Shown: positions 34,438-42,727 of the stretch, one piece after another
How positions within the stretch are numbered: position 1 is the first letter of the stretch
How the letters are laid out: the number at the start of each line of letters is the position of its first letter
Assembly (NCBI RefSeq): GCF_019711535.1
Contig: NZ_JAIGNP010000001.1
Coordinates: 1,030,804 to 1,094,803, forward strand
Length of the DNA: 64,000 nt
DNA from: Qipengyuania aestuarii
GTDB lineage: Bacteria; Pseudomonadota; Alphaproteobacteria; Sphingomonadales; Sphingomonadaceae
Reading direction: 5' to 3'
Position numbers and translations under genes: made by a program
The notes under the pieces: model-generated
What the model saw: the letters and a program-made list of their open reading frames with translations, nothing else
Database searches by the model: none
What the model was told of the DNA's origin: nothing

Positions 34438-35415
34438 CTATCCGGCTTGAAAACTTGAAAGTCGCTGGGTGATGATTTCATCAGCTTCCGACATAACGCG
34501 GTCGATCAGTTCCTGACAGGTGGGAATGTCATCGATGAGGCCCGCCACCATGCCGCAGGACCACGCCCCGGCATCCATTTCGCCCTCGGTCATGATACGC
34601 GGATAAACGCCCGCCACCTGCTCGATGATGTCCTCGAATTTCAGGTCGGCGCCCTTTTCCTCCTCGATCTTGAGCAGCTCCTCCACAGCGCTGTTTGTCA
34701 TCACCCGCTCGGTGTTGCGCAGCGGCCGCATGACCAAGCGGGTGTCGAGCTCGCTTGCAGCGACGATAGCCTGCTTGACGTTCTCATGAACTGGCGCTTC
34801 TTTCGTGGCGATAAAGCGTGTTCCCATGTTCATTCCGTCGGCACCCATAGCCAGAGCCGCGACCAAGCTGCGTCCATCGGCCATGCCGCCACTGGCGACG
34901 AAGGGGATTTCCAGCTCGTCCGCTGCTCGCGGAAGGAGTATCATGTTGGGTATGTCGTCCTCACCCGGATGACCGCCGCATTCGAAGCCATCGACCGACA
35001 CCGCATCGCAGCCGATCGACTGTGCCTTCAGGCTATGTCGAACGCTGGTGCATTTGTGGATGACCTTGACGCCAGCGTCTTTGAAATAAGGCAGCACCTG
35101 AGCGGGATTATTGCCTGCCGTCTCGACGATTTTCACCCCGCCTTCAATGATGGTTCGGACCAGGCCCGGATAATCCGGCGCATTCACAGTCGGCAAAAAC
35201 GTCAGGTTCACGCCAAACGGCTTATCGGTCATGTCCTTACAGCGGGCGATCTCGTCAGCCAGTTTCTGAGGAGTGCCTTGAGTAAGGCCGGTTATGATGC
35301 CCAGGCCTCCCGCGTTACTCACCGCGGCGGCCATCTCGGCGAAACCGACGTAATGCATGCCACCTTGAATGATCGGATGCTGGATACCGAACATTTCGGT
35401 TACGCGGGTCTTCAT
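34438..35415 (-). CDS. Nitronate monooxygenase family flavoprotein
   Basis: A 325-aa FMN-dependent TIM-barrel protein of the NMO/2-nitropropane dioxygenase family. It shows FGIQHPIIQGGMHYVGFAEMAAAVSNAGGLG at the N-terminus, VIHKCTSVRHSLKAQSIGCDAVSVDGFECGGHPGEDD, and the FMN-phosphate site VASGGMADGRSLVAALAMGADGMNMGTRFIAT. The ATG at 35415 has GGGAG 9 nt upstream; a TTG 15 nt earlier is rejected. It lies 10 nt before the aldo/keto reductase gene. The substrate is unknown, either nitronates or an enoyl-type compound. Confidence 0.9.
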   Translation of the reverse strand: MKTRVTEMFGIQHPIIQGGMHYVGFAEMAAAVSNAGGLGIITGLTQGTPQKLADEIARCKDMTDKPFGVNLTFLPTVNAPDYPGLVRTIIEGGVKIVETAGNNPAQVLPYFKDAGVKVIHKCTSVRHSLKAQSIGCDAVSVDGFECGGHPGEDDIPNMILLPRAADELEIPFVASGGMADGRSLVAALAMGADGMNMGTRFIATKEAPVHENVKQAIVAASELDTRLVMRPLRNTERVMTNSAVEELLKIEEEKGADLKFEDIIEQVAGVYPRIMTEGEMDAGAWSCGMVAGLIDDIPTCQELIDRVMSEADEIITQRLSSFQAG

Positions 35416-35471
35416 CTGTGGCTCTCCCAAATTACTGTGGTGAACCGGGTATCTGGCAGCGCAGTTCGAGT

Positions 35472-36062
35472 CTAGCGGCCCGCTACGCCTTTCAGAGCTT
35501 CCAGCAGTTGAGAGCCCCGCTCCGTCAGAACGAGATTCCCGTCTTCTTGTTCAGCCAATCCGTCCCGCTCCAGATCGGCGCCGGATTGGTCGCGCATTAT
35601 CCGTCCATAGCGCCCGCCGTGATAAATGAGTGGCTCTGCCTCACGGCGGCCGAAATCGATCACCTCGCCCAAGAAAATAGCATGGTCACCGCCTTCGTAC
35701 TCGAACTGCGCACGGCAGCCGAACCGAGCCGCGCAACCCTCTATAAGGGGAGCGCCTTCCGGACCGTCGGAGAGATCGAGCCCGGCAAATTTATCGACCC
35801 CGGGAGTCGCAAAGCGATCGGACATCCCCTTTTGGTCGGCCGCAAGGACGTGGACGGCCCAACTGGCTGCATCGCGAAAGACCGGGAGGCTGCTGGATTG
35901 CAGTGACAGGCTCCAAAGCACCATCGGCGGATCGAGGCTGACAGAATTGAAGCTATTTGCCGTCAGTCCAACCGGCCTACCATCGGCGTCACGCGCAGTG
36001 ACAATGGTCACGCCAGTGGCAAACGAACCTAGCGCGCTGCGAAATGATACTGGATCGAACAT
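35472..36062 (-). CDS. Flavin reductase family protein
   Basis: A 196-aa protein with the flavin-reductase-like FMN-binding split barrel: FRSALGSFATGVTIVTARDADGRPVGLTANSFNSVSLDPPMVLWSL, and DHAIFLGEVIDFGRREAEPLIYHGGRY near residue 130. A C-terminal extension of about 35 residues (SGADLERDGLAEQEDGNLVLTERGSQLLEAL) looks like a winged-helix remnant. Such enzymes supply reduced flavin to two-component monooxygenases and halogenases. It diverges from the TonB receptor/halogenase operon across a 232-nt region containing two LacI-type operator palindromes, so a link to the halogenases is possible. Confidence 0.88.
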   Translation of the reverse strand: MFDPVSFRSALGSFATGVTIVTARDADGRPVGLTANSFNSVSLDPPMVLWSLSLQSSSLPVFRDAASWAVHVLAADQKGMSDRFATPGVDKFAGLDLSDGPEGAPLIEGCAARFGCRAQFEYEGGDHAIFLGEVIDFGRREAEPLIYHGGRYGRIMRDQSGADLERDGLAEQEDGNLVLTERGSQLLEALKGVAGR

Positions 36063-36212
36063 GCTGCACGCAGCGCTAAACGCCGAGGCGAGCAAGAGCA
36101 ATCCGCAAGCTCGTCGTTATTATGATCTCGCGACCAATGCACGAATACACTTGGGCACTAATGCAACACTCCGGCCGCGATATGTTACGGTCATGTTTCG
36201 GACGCGTTGACC

Positions 36213-36246
36213 GAGTGAACGTTATCAATTAGGTGAACGTTCACAA
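36213..36246 (+). promoter_or_regulatory. Tandem LacI-type operators upstream of the TonB receptor gene
   Basis: Two palindromes centred on AACGTT, 18 nt apart: GAGTGAACGTTATCAA (36213-36228) and AGGTGAACGTTCACAA (36231-36246, containing the perfect GTGAACGTTCAC). They match TTGATAACGTTCTCAA in front of the GH3 gene (48361-48376), where also the flanking CAAAA-GGG is shared. The LacI regulator encoded at 46074 is the obvious candidate ligand-responsive repressor. Confidence 0.72.
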
Positions 36247-36294
36247 AAGGGGTTCTGGGTGAGCCAGATCCTTGTGTTGGGAGGAGAATCACTG

Positions 36295-39200
36295 ATGGCT
36301 TTTGGACGTACACGCACGTTCGCCAAGTATTTCGCGAGCGCCTCGGTCATGGCACTGGGTATCAGCTCTACCGCTGCGATCGCGCAGACAGATGCAACAG
36401 CAGATGAGAGTGCTCAGGAAGCAGCCACTGAGAACGATGATGTTATCGTCGTCACCGGGATCCGGGCTTCGTTGCGCGACGCAATGAATATCAAACGCCA
36501 GGGCCAAGGTGTTGTCGATGCAATCTCTGCCGAAGACATCGGAAAATTTCCCGACACCAACCTCGCGGAATCGCTTCAGCGCATCACCGGTGTGTCGATT
36601 GATCGTGAAAATGGCGAAGGTGCGCGTGTCACGGTCCGTGGCTTTGGGCCGGAATACAATCTCGTCCTGCTCAATGGTCGGCAAATGCCTACCTCGACGC
36701 TTGGCGATGGTGCAAGTGCACCATCTTCACGTTCGTTTGACTTCGGCAACCTGGCCTCCGAAGCGGTGGCTGCGGTCGAAGTGTATAAAACTGGCCGAGC
36801 CACCGTCCCTTCGGGCGGTATTGGCTCGACCATCAACATTCGCACGCCTCGCCCGCTAGATGACCCAGGCTTTGCTGGCAGCATTGGCATCAAGGGGGTC
36901 TATGACGATTCTCAGAATGGCGATGTAGACATCACGCCGGAGATTTCCGGCATCATTCGCTCGACATTCATGGACGATCGCATCGGCGTCGCCATCAGTG
37001 GCAGCTACCAAAAGCGCAAGTCAGGCTTTAACCAGTTTTCGAGCGAATTCCGCGATGGTTATCTCGGCTGCGGTGCACCGGATAACCCTAGCGGTTACGA
37101 GAACGAGTGGGGTGCAGTTTGTAATAAAAACACTGAAAACACGCCCGGTCCGGACGACGTTTACGCAGTTCCGCAGAACGGATCTTACAACGTCACGGAC
37201 ATCGATCGTGAGCGGATAAATGGGCAGGCTGTGCTCCAGTTCCGCCCCGCCGACAGTGTTACAGCGACAGTCGATTACACTTTCTCACAGAATACCACCG
37301 AAGCTCGGCAGAGCTCAGTCGGTATCTGGTTCAATCACGGCAACGTGAGCAGTGCCTGGGGTGATGGTCCCGTTTCCGACATCCTCTTCTATTCGGAAAA
37401 CTTCGGCGATGCCCCGTCAGACCTCGCGTATAGCGGTTCCCTAACGGCAAACCGCTCGACCAACCATTCGATCGGCGCGAACATCGAATGGGAAGGCCCC
37501 GGTGGCCTGACGTTCGTTCTGGACGGCCACACCTCAAGCGCGGAATCTAAGCCAACTCTTCCATATGGCTCCAGTGTTTCGGTGGGCACGGCTGTGTTCG
37601 GCCTCCAAGAACAGCGGATCGATTTCGGTTCATACCTTCCTGTAATATCCTACGTGAATGCGCCTGGTGTCGATTCCAACGACATCTCTCAGCGATTTGC
37701 GACCGGTAATGCGTTCCGAAACGCCTATTTCCGCGACGAAATCGATCAGATCCAGCTGTCAGGCAATTACGAACCCGACACCGGTTTTCTGAACAGCCTC
37801 GACTTCGGAGTGACCTACACCGACAATCGCGTTCGTTCTGCTTACGGATTTCTTCAGAACGAAACTTGGGGCGGCTTGGGTACGCCGGACGATTTGCCCG
37901 ACGATGTCTTCTTCCCGATCGATGTGCGCGATGCGTTCCGGGGCTTGGACGGGGTAGATAATCCTAACATCATCCAAGAATTTTATGGCTTCGATGTCGA
38001 GCGTGTTGTTGGGATCCTAGAAAATCAGTTCAATATCTGCAGCCAGTCTGCCGTGGGAACTGCGCTCTCAGGCACTTGCCTTGCTGAACCGACGACCGAT
38101 CGGCGGATCAACGAAACGACGCTGGCCCCCTTCGTCGAAGCAAGCTTCTCGTTCGATATCGGCTCCACCCAGGCCAATTTGATAACCGGTCTCCGCTACG
38201 AGGACACGATCGTGGAATCGGAAGCGTTGGTACCGAGCGTAACCGGGTCGTACTGGGCGGCGGCGAACGAATTCTATCTAGAGATCGACGAAGAAAATCG
38301 TATTTTTACGAGCTCGAAGGATTCGTATGACTTCTGGTTGCCGAATGTAGACTTCGACATCGAGCCTGTGCGCGATGTAAAGCTGAGGGCATCCTACAGC
38401 CACACCATCACGCGGCCGACATACGACAACCTCCAAGGTGGTCTGACGTACAACCCGCTATTCCGGCAGGATGGCGCGACGGGCAATCAGGGCAACCCCG
38501 GATTGCTGCCGTTCAAGTCGGAGAATTTCGACGTCTCGGCTGAATGGTATTATGGCAATGCCAGCTATCTTTCGGTCGGCTATTTCCGCAAAAATGTAGA
38601 AAACTACATTTCCTTCAACGGTAGCTATCAGGGCACCATCGATGGGATTACCAATCCCTATGACGGGCCGCGAGCTGACGAAGCGCGTGCTGCGCTGGGA
38701 GCTGGCGCCAATAACGAGTCTATTCGCGAATACATCATCGCCAACTATCCGGAAACGACCGTGGTTGTCGGTGGGGTGACACGAATTCTCGGCTTGCCGG
38801 AGGACGCGGCACTTGATGTCGATGTTACCGTACCGACGAACTCTGATCAGACGGCGACGATCGATGGATGGGAATTTGCTCTTCAGCACAACTTCTGGGA
38901 CACCGGTTTCGGCGCGATCCTGAATTACACCATCGTCAACGGCGACGCGAAATTCGACAATACGCAGCCGTATAAGGTTGACCAGTTCGCCCTGGTTGGC
39001 CTTTCGGATAGCGCGAACGCGGTTCTTTTCTACGACAAGGGCCCGTTCCAGACACGTGTCGCCTGGAACTGGAGAGATGACTTCCTTGCTGGAGCGAGCT
39101 CCAATCCCAGCAACCCATTCTACCGTGACGAATACTGGCAGATCGATGCCAGCGCCTCTTACGAATTCGATATGGGCGTGACGGTATTCGCGGAAGCCAT

Positions 39201-39309
39201 CAACCTGACCGGAGAAAACCTCAAGGGCTATCGACGGAGCGAAAACAATGCCTTCTTTGCATATCGCGGTGCTCCGCGTTACGCTGCGGGCCTTCGCTTC
39301 AGCTGGTAA
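36295..39309 (+). CDS. TonB-dependent receptor, carbohydrate type
   Basis: A 1004-aa outer-membrane receptor. Signal peptide ends ISSTAAIAQ (about residue 31). The TonB box/plug start reads DDVIVVTGIRASLRDAMNIKR, then the signature DIGKFPDTNLAESLQRITGVSIDR and VTVRGFGPEYNLVLLNGRQMP of the Xanthomonas/Caulobacter polysaccharide-receptor family. The C-terminal barrel ends AAGLRFSW. The ATG at 36295 has GGGAGGAG 8 nt upstream; a start 36 nt earlier is less well placed. It heads the sugar locus and is preceded by tandem LacI-type operators. The substrate is probably an oligosaccharide; the GH3 gene in the same regulon points to beta-glucans. Confidence 0.93.
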   Translation: MAFGRTRTFAKYFASASVMALGISSTAAIAQTDATADESAQEAATENDDVIVVTGIRASLRDAMNIKRQGQGVVDAISAEDIGKFPDTNLAESLQRITGVSIDRENGEGARVTVRGFGPEYNLVLLNGRQMPTSTLGDGASAPSSRSFDFGNLASEAVAAVEVYKTGRATVPSGGIGSTINIRTPRPLDDPGFAGSIGIKGVYDDSQNGDVDITPEISGIIRSTFMDDRIGVAISGSYQKRKSGFNQFSSEFRDGYLGCGAPDNPSGYENEWGAVCNKNTENTPGPDDVYAVPQNGSYNVTDIDRERINGQAVLQFRPADSVTATVDYTFSQNTTEARQSSVGIWFNHGNVSSAWGDGPVSDILFYSENFGDAPSDLAYSGSLTANRSTNHSIGANIEWEGPGGLTFVLDGHTSSAESKPTLPYGSSVSVGTAVFGLQEQRIDFGSYLPVISYVNAPGVDSNDISQRFATGNAFRNAYFRDEIDQIQLSGNYEPDTGFLNSLDFGVTYTDNRVRSAYGFLQNETWGGLGTPDDLPDDVFFPIDVRDAFRGLDGVDNPNIIQEFYGFDVERVVGILENQFNICSQSAVGTALSGTCLAEPTTDRRINETTLAPFVEASFSFDIGSTQANLITGLRYEDTIVESEALVPSVTGSYWAAANEFYLEIDEENRIFTSSKDSYDFWLPNVDFDIEPVRDVKLRASYSHTITRPTYDNLQGGLTYNPLFRQDGATGNQGNPGLLPFKSENFDVSAEWYYGNASYLSVGYFRKNVENYISFNGSYQGTIDGITNPYDGPRADEARAALGAGANNESIREYIIANYPETTVVVGGVTRILGLPEDAALDVDVTVPTNSDQTATIDGWEFALQHNFWDTGFGAILNYTIVNGDAKFDNTQPYKVDQFALVGLSDSANAVLFYDKGPFQTRVAWNWRDDFLAGASSNPSNPFYRDEYWQIDASASYEFDMGVTVFAEAINLTGENLKGYRRSENNAFFAYRGAPRYAAGLRFSW

Positions 39310-39361
39310 TTGGCATCAGGAGCGGTCAGTGTTCTATCGCTCCTTGCCTTAGAAACGGAGA

Positions 39362-39399
39362 GGGCCACGCTGCGGTGTCGCGGCGTGGCCCTTTTCTTT
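39362..39399 (+). terminator. Rho-independent terminator after the TonB receptor gene
   Basis: A 9-bp stem GGGCCACGC (39362-39370) / GCGTGGCCC (39383-39391) with a 12-nt loop, followed by TTTTCTTT. It lies between receptor and first halogenase gene, so downstream genes need read-through or their own promoter; differential expression of receptor over enzymes is expected. Confidence 0.88.
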
Positions 39400-39438
39400 G
39401 GTGTTGGCTGCCAAGCCTGTATGGAATGTCGAACTGAG

Positions 39439-40983
39439 ATGGCGAGAGATTTCGAAAAGCTGGTGATCGTGGGCGGAGGAACCGCAGGATGGCTGTCGGC
39501 CGCCTATCTCGCCGCTCGCCTTCCCGAGCTTCGGATTACATTGGTGGAGGCGCCGGATATTCCCACGATCGGGGTCGGCGAGGGAAGCTGGCCGACCCTG
39601 CGCGAAACTCTTCGGATAATCGGTATCCCCGAAAGCCGGTTCCTGCTCGAATGCGATGCAAGTTTCAAACAGGGCTCCCGTTTCGATGGCTGGCGAACGG
39701 GCGGGCAAGACGACAGCTATTTGCACCCCTTCACTCCTCCCCTTTCCGGCAGCATCTCCGACCTGCTTGCCCTTGGTGCTGAAGGTGAGTTGGGGAGCTT
39801 CGCCGATGTAGTTTCTCCGCAAGCCGCCATTTGCGCGCGTGATCTGGTCCCGCGCCAGCGAAGCATGCCTGATTATGCCGGCGCACTGAATTATGGCTAC
39901 CATTTCGATGCCGGGAAATTCGCCAAACTTCTGTCGCGCCACGCGGTTCAACAGCTTGGCGTCACCCACATCAAAGACGAAGTAACGGGAATTCGTGCTG
40001 CCTCCGCCGAATGCATCGAAGCGGTGTCGCTTCGTGGAGGCGACCATCTCGACGGCGATTTCTTTCTGGATTGCACTGGGATGGCGGCGCGTCTGATCGG
40101 TGAGCATTGCGGTTCGGCCTGGATCGACCGGTGCGATGTCCTTTTCAATGACAGCGCACTGGCCGTTCAGGTAGACACCCTGCCCGCCAGCCCGGTGGCC
40201 TCGCAAACCGTCGGCACAGCGCATGAAGCTGGGTGGCTTTGGGATATTGCCCTGCCTACCCGGAGAGGGATTGGGTGCATTTACTCTTCCCGGTTCACCG
40301 ATGAAGATGCAGCCAGGCGAACGCTCCTGGACTATGTCTCCGCCTGTGTACCCGAACAGGATGTCGAAGCGCTCCAGCCGCGCATGATCAGCTTCAGGAC
40401 AGGTTATCGAGAGAGCTTCTGGCGGGGCAATTGCCTGGCCATCGGACTGTCTGCAGGCTTCATCGAACCCCTAGAAGCGTCCGCAATCGTTTTGGTGGAA
40501 CTCTCGCTAAAAGCCCTCGCCGACAGCTTTCCTGCAACCCGCGAAACGCTGCCGGCTTATTCGGAGCGGTTCGACAGGCTCTTCCACTACAGGTGGGAGC
40601 GGATCGTCGATTTCCTCAAGCTGCACTATGTCCTCAGCGAGCGCGACGAGCCCTATTGGCAGGCGCAACGACATCTTGAAACCATTCCCGCCTCGCTCGC
40701 TCGTCAATTGCGGCTTTGGCGTGACCATCCGCCGACGCAATTGGACTTTCCGCATTCGGACGAGCTGTTTTCCGCTGCTAGCCAGCAATATGTGCTTTAC
40801 GGAATGGGCTTCCCGGCACCGCGCAGCGGATCCAGCGGCGATCTCGGAATGGTACAGGGAGAAGTCGCAAGAGTACGGGAGAAGGCACGCGCCCTCACGG
40901 CGGCTTTGCCGACGAACCGCACTTATCTAGATGCTCTGAGAGCAACGCAACCCGCCGATCCGCGGGAGGGAGAATTCGCTTAA
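39439..40983 (+). CDS. Tryptophan-halogenase family flavoprotein (first copy, degenerate motif)
   Basis: A 514-aa FAD protein of the Trp_halogenase family. FAD-binding GGGTAGW is at residue 15; the catalytic-Lys segment [15 protein letters not shown] is present near residue 75; but the second signature WxWxIP reads WLWDIA here. [22 protein letters not shown] is the usual C-terminal motif. The start is uncertain: 39439 (MARDFEK) and 39421 are both downstream of the terminator, whereas the frame running back to 39310 crosses it. It abuts the SapC gene. Such genes recur in sphingomonad sugar loci; whether they halogenate anything is unknown. Confidence 0.87.
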   Translation: MARDFEKLVIVGGGTAGWLSAAYLAARLPELRITLVEAPDIPTIGVGEGSWPTLRETLRIIGIPESRFLLECDASFKQGSRFDGWRTGGQDDSYLHPFTPPLSGSISDLLALGAEGELGSFADVVSPQAAICARDLVPRQRSMPDYAGALNYGYHFDAGKFAKLLSRHAVQQLGVTHIKDEVTGIRAASAECIEAVSLRGGDHLDGDFFLDCTGMAARLIGEHCGSAWIDRCDVLFNDSALAVQVDTLPASPVASQTVGTAHEAGWLWDIALPTRRGIGCIYSSRFTDEDAARRTLLDYVSACVPEQDVEALQPRMISFRTGYRESFWRGNCLAIGLSAGFIEPLEASAIVLVELSLKALADSFPATRETLPAYSERFDRLFHYRWERIVDFLKLHYVLSERDEPYWQAQRHLETIPASLARQLRLWRDHPPTQLDFPHSDELFSAASQQYVLYGMGFPAPRSGSSGDLGMVQGEVARVREKARALTAALPTNRTYLDALRATQPADPREGEFA

Positions 40984-41703
40984 ATGGCAAACCACCAGAC
41001 TTTGACCCCCGAAGAACATCGGGACCTTCGCATCCTTACCGAACCTGGCGTCGAGCTTGGCGACGGAGTGATGGCGACGTTGATCATTCCCGAAGAATTC
41101 CGCCGTGTTCAAAGCGAATTCCCCATCGTATTTCGCCGCACTCAGGAGGGCGAGACCTTCGTGCCTCTGGCGCTGTTCGGATTTGAAAACGGAGAAAACC
41201 TCTTTCTGAGTGATGGCCGATGGCAGGCGCGCTACCGCCCGCTCTCGCTGGCGATCCAGCCATTCCTGATCGGCGCCCCGACAGACGAGGGCAGCGAAGG
41301 GCAGGTTCACATCAACATGGATCACCCTCGCATCTCCACCTCTGGCGAGGGCGTCCGCGTGTTCGACGAGGATGGTGGTACAACTCCCTACCTCGAACAG
41401 ATCGCCGGGCAACTGGGGGAGCTTCATGTGGGCTATCAGGGGACGGCAGTCTTCATTGAGGCCTTGGAGCGCTACGAACTGCTCGAAGCCTTCACGCTCG
41501 AGGTACCGCTGTCTGACGGTTCGAAGCAATCGCTCGTCGGGTTCCACATCATCAAGGAAGACAGGCTCCAGCAGCTCGATAGTGATGCGCTGGGAGACCT
41601 TCACGGCCAGGGCTTTCTGCTACCCATATTCATGGCAGTGGCCTCGCTCTCGCACTTCTCCACCTTGGTCGAGCGCAAGGATACCGCATTGAGCAATGGC
41701 TGA
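40984..41703 (+). CDS. SapC family protein
   Basis: A 239-aa protein of the SapC family, named after a Campylobacter S-layer gene-cluster protein. It has the domain features HRDLRILTEPG, EFPIVFRRTQEGETFVPLALFGFENGENLFLSDGRWQARYRPL and QPFLIG in the N-terminal half, and GFHIIKEDRL with FLLPIFMAVASLSHF at the end. No signal peptide is evident. The ATG follows the halogenase stop directly, with GGGAGGG upstream, and its 3' end overlaps the cupin gene by 8 nt. Function is unsettled; it is a constant companion of TonB receptor/halogenase genes. Confidence 0.9.
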   Translation: MANHQTLTPEEHRDLRILTEPGVELGDGVMATLIIPEEFRRVQSEFPIVFRRTQEGETFVPLALFGFENGENLFLSDGRWQARYRPLSLAIQPFLIGAPTDEGSEGQVHINMDHPRISTSGEGVRVFDEDGGTTPYLEQIAGQLGELHVGYQGTAVFIEALERYELLEAFTLEVPLSDGSKQSLVGFHIIKEDRLQQLDSDALGDLHGQGFLLPIFMAVASLSHFSTLVERKDTALSNG

Positions 41704-42727
41704 CGCGGGCACTTCTATCTTTTCCAAGCTCACCCATATCGCGGACCGCGAGGTGGCGGATTTCGGCGGTCTGGCGGAGCTGATCGAGGGGACGCGCGAG
41801 CCGTTCGTGGTGCGGGGGCTGGTGGCGGACTGGCCGCTGGTGCGCGCGGGGCTGGAGTCAGCTGCCAAGGCGCGCGAGCATCTGCTGGCCCATGCGCGGG
41901 CCATGCCCTTCACCGTGGCCATCGGCCCACCGGGGCACGGCGGGCGCATGTTCTATGCCGACGACATGCAGATGAACTTCCGCGAGGGGACCGGCAAGCT
42001 GGCCGACATCTTCGGCGGCTTCGAGCGATACGAGGGCGAGGACAATCCCCCCACCGCTTATGTCCCGTCGGTCGATATGAACAGATATTTCAACGGCTTG
42101 ACCGAGGCCAACCCCAGCCCTGTCGCCCAGCACAAGCCGCGCGAGAGCATCTGGATCGGCACTCCCACCAGGATCGCCGCGCATAACGATTTTCCCGACA
42201 ATCTCGCCTGCTGCGCGGTCGGGCGCCGCCGCTTCACCCTGTTCCCGCCCGAGCAGTTCGAGAACCTCTATCTCGGCCCGATCGACAATACCCCTGCCGG
42301 CCGCGCGGTGAGCATGGTCGACTTCCACCAGCCTGATTTCGCCGCCCACCCCCGCTTCGAAGCCGCGCTGGAAACCGCCCTCACCACCGAGCTGGAGCCC
42401 GGCGACGCGGTCTTCATCCCGTCCATGTGGTGGCACCATGTCGAAGGACTGGCGCCGTTCAACGTGCTGGTGAACTACTGGTGGCGCGAGACGCCGAAAT
42501 GGCTCGGCCAGCCGCAGGACGCGCTCAACCACGCCATCCTCGCCATTCGCGACCTGCCTCCGGAAGACCGGGCGATCTGGAAGCAGATGTTCGACCATTA
42601 CGTGTTCGAACACGGCCCGAACGTGACCGAACATATCCCCGAAGGCAAACGCGGCGTTCTGGATCCGCTGACCCCCGAGGCGGCGAACCGCATCCGATCC
42701 TTTCTGCTGAGGGCACTCAACCAATGA
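41696..42727 (+). CDS. JmjC-like cupin_8 domain protein
   Basis: A 343-aa Fe(II)/2-oxoglutarate-type cupin. Metal ligands are visible in TRIAAHNDFPDNLACCAVGRRRFTLFPP (HxD, near residue 162) and FIPSMWWHHVEGLAPFNVLVNYWW (distal His near residue 245). The N-terminal REPFVVRGLVADWPLV is the family's usual opening. It overlaps SapC upstream and the second halogenase gene downstream (ATGA). Bases from about here to 44229 are visibly richer in G and C at third codon positions than the SapC and first halogenase genes. The hydroxylation substrate is unknown. Confidence 0.9.
   Translation: MADAGTSIFSKLTHIADREVADFGGLAELIEGTREPFVVRGLVADWPLVRAGLESAAKAREHLLAHARAMPFTVAIGPPGHGGRMFYADDMQMNFREGTGKLADIFGGFERYEGEDNPPTAYVPSVDMNRYFNGLTEANPSPVAQHKPRESIWIGTPTRIAAHNDFPDNLACCAVGRRRFTLFPPEQFENLYLGPIDNTPAGRAVSMVDFHQPDFAAHPRFEAALETALTTELEPGDAVFIPSMWWHHVEGLAPFNVLVNYWWRETPKWLGQPQDALNHAILAIRDLPPEDRAIWKQMFDHYVFEHGPNVTEHIPEGKRGVLDPLTPEAANRIRSFLLRALNQ

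Noticed and set aside
42427..42723. N-terminal extension of the second halogenase into the cupin gene
   Set aside because: The extension is out of frame with the real cupin protein and Arg-rich; the family start MRTATTPRRIVIAGGG begins at 42724.
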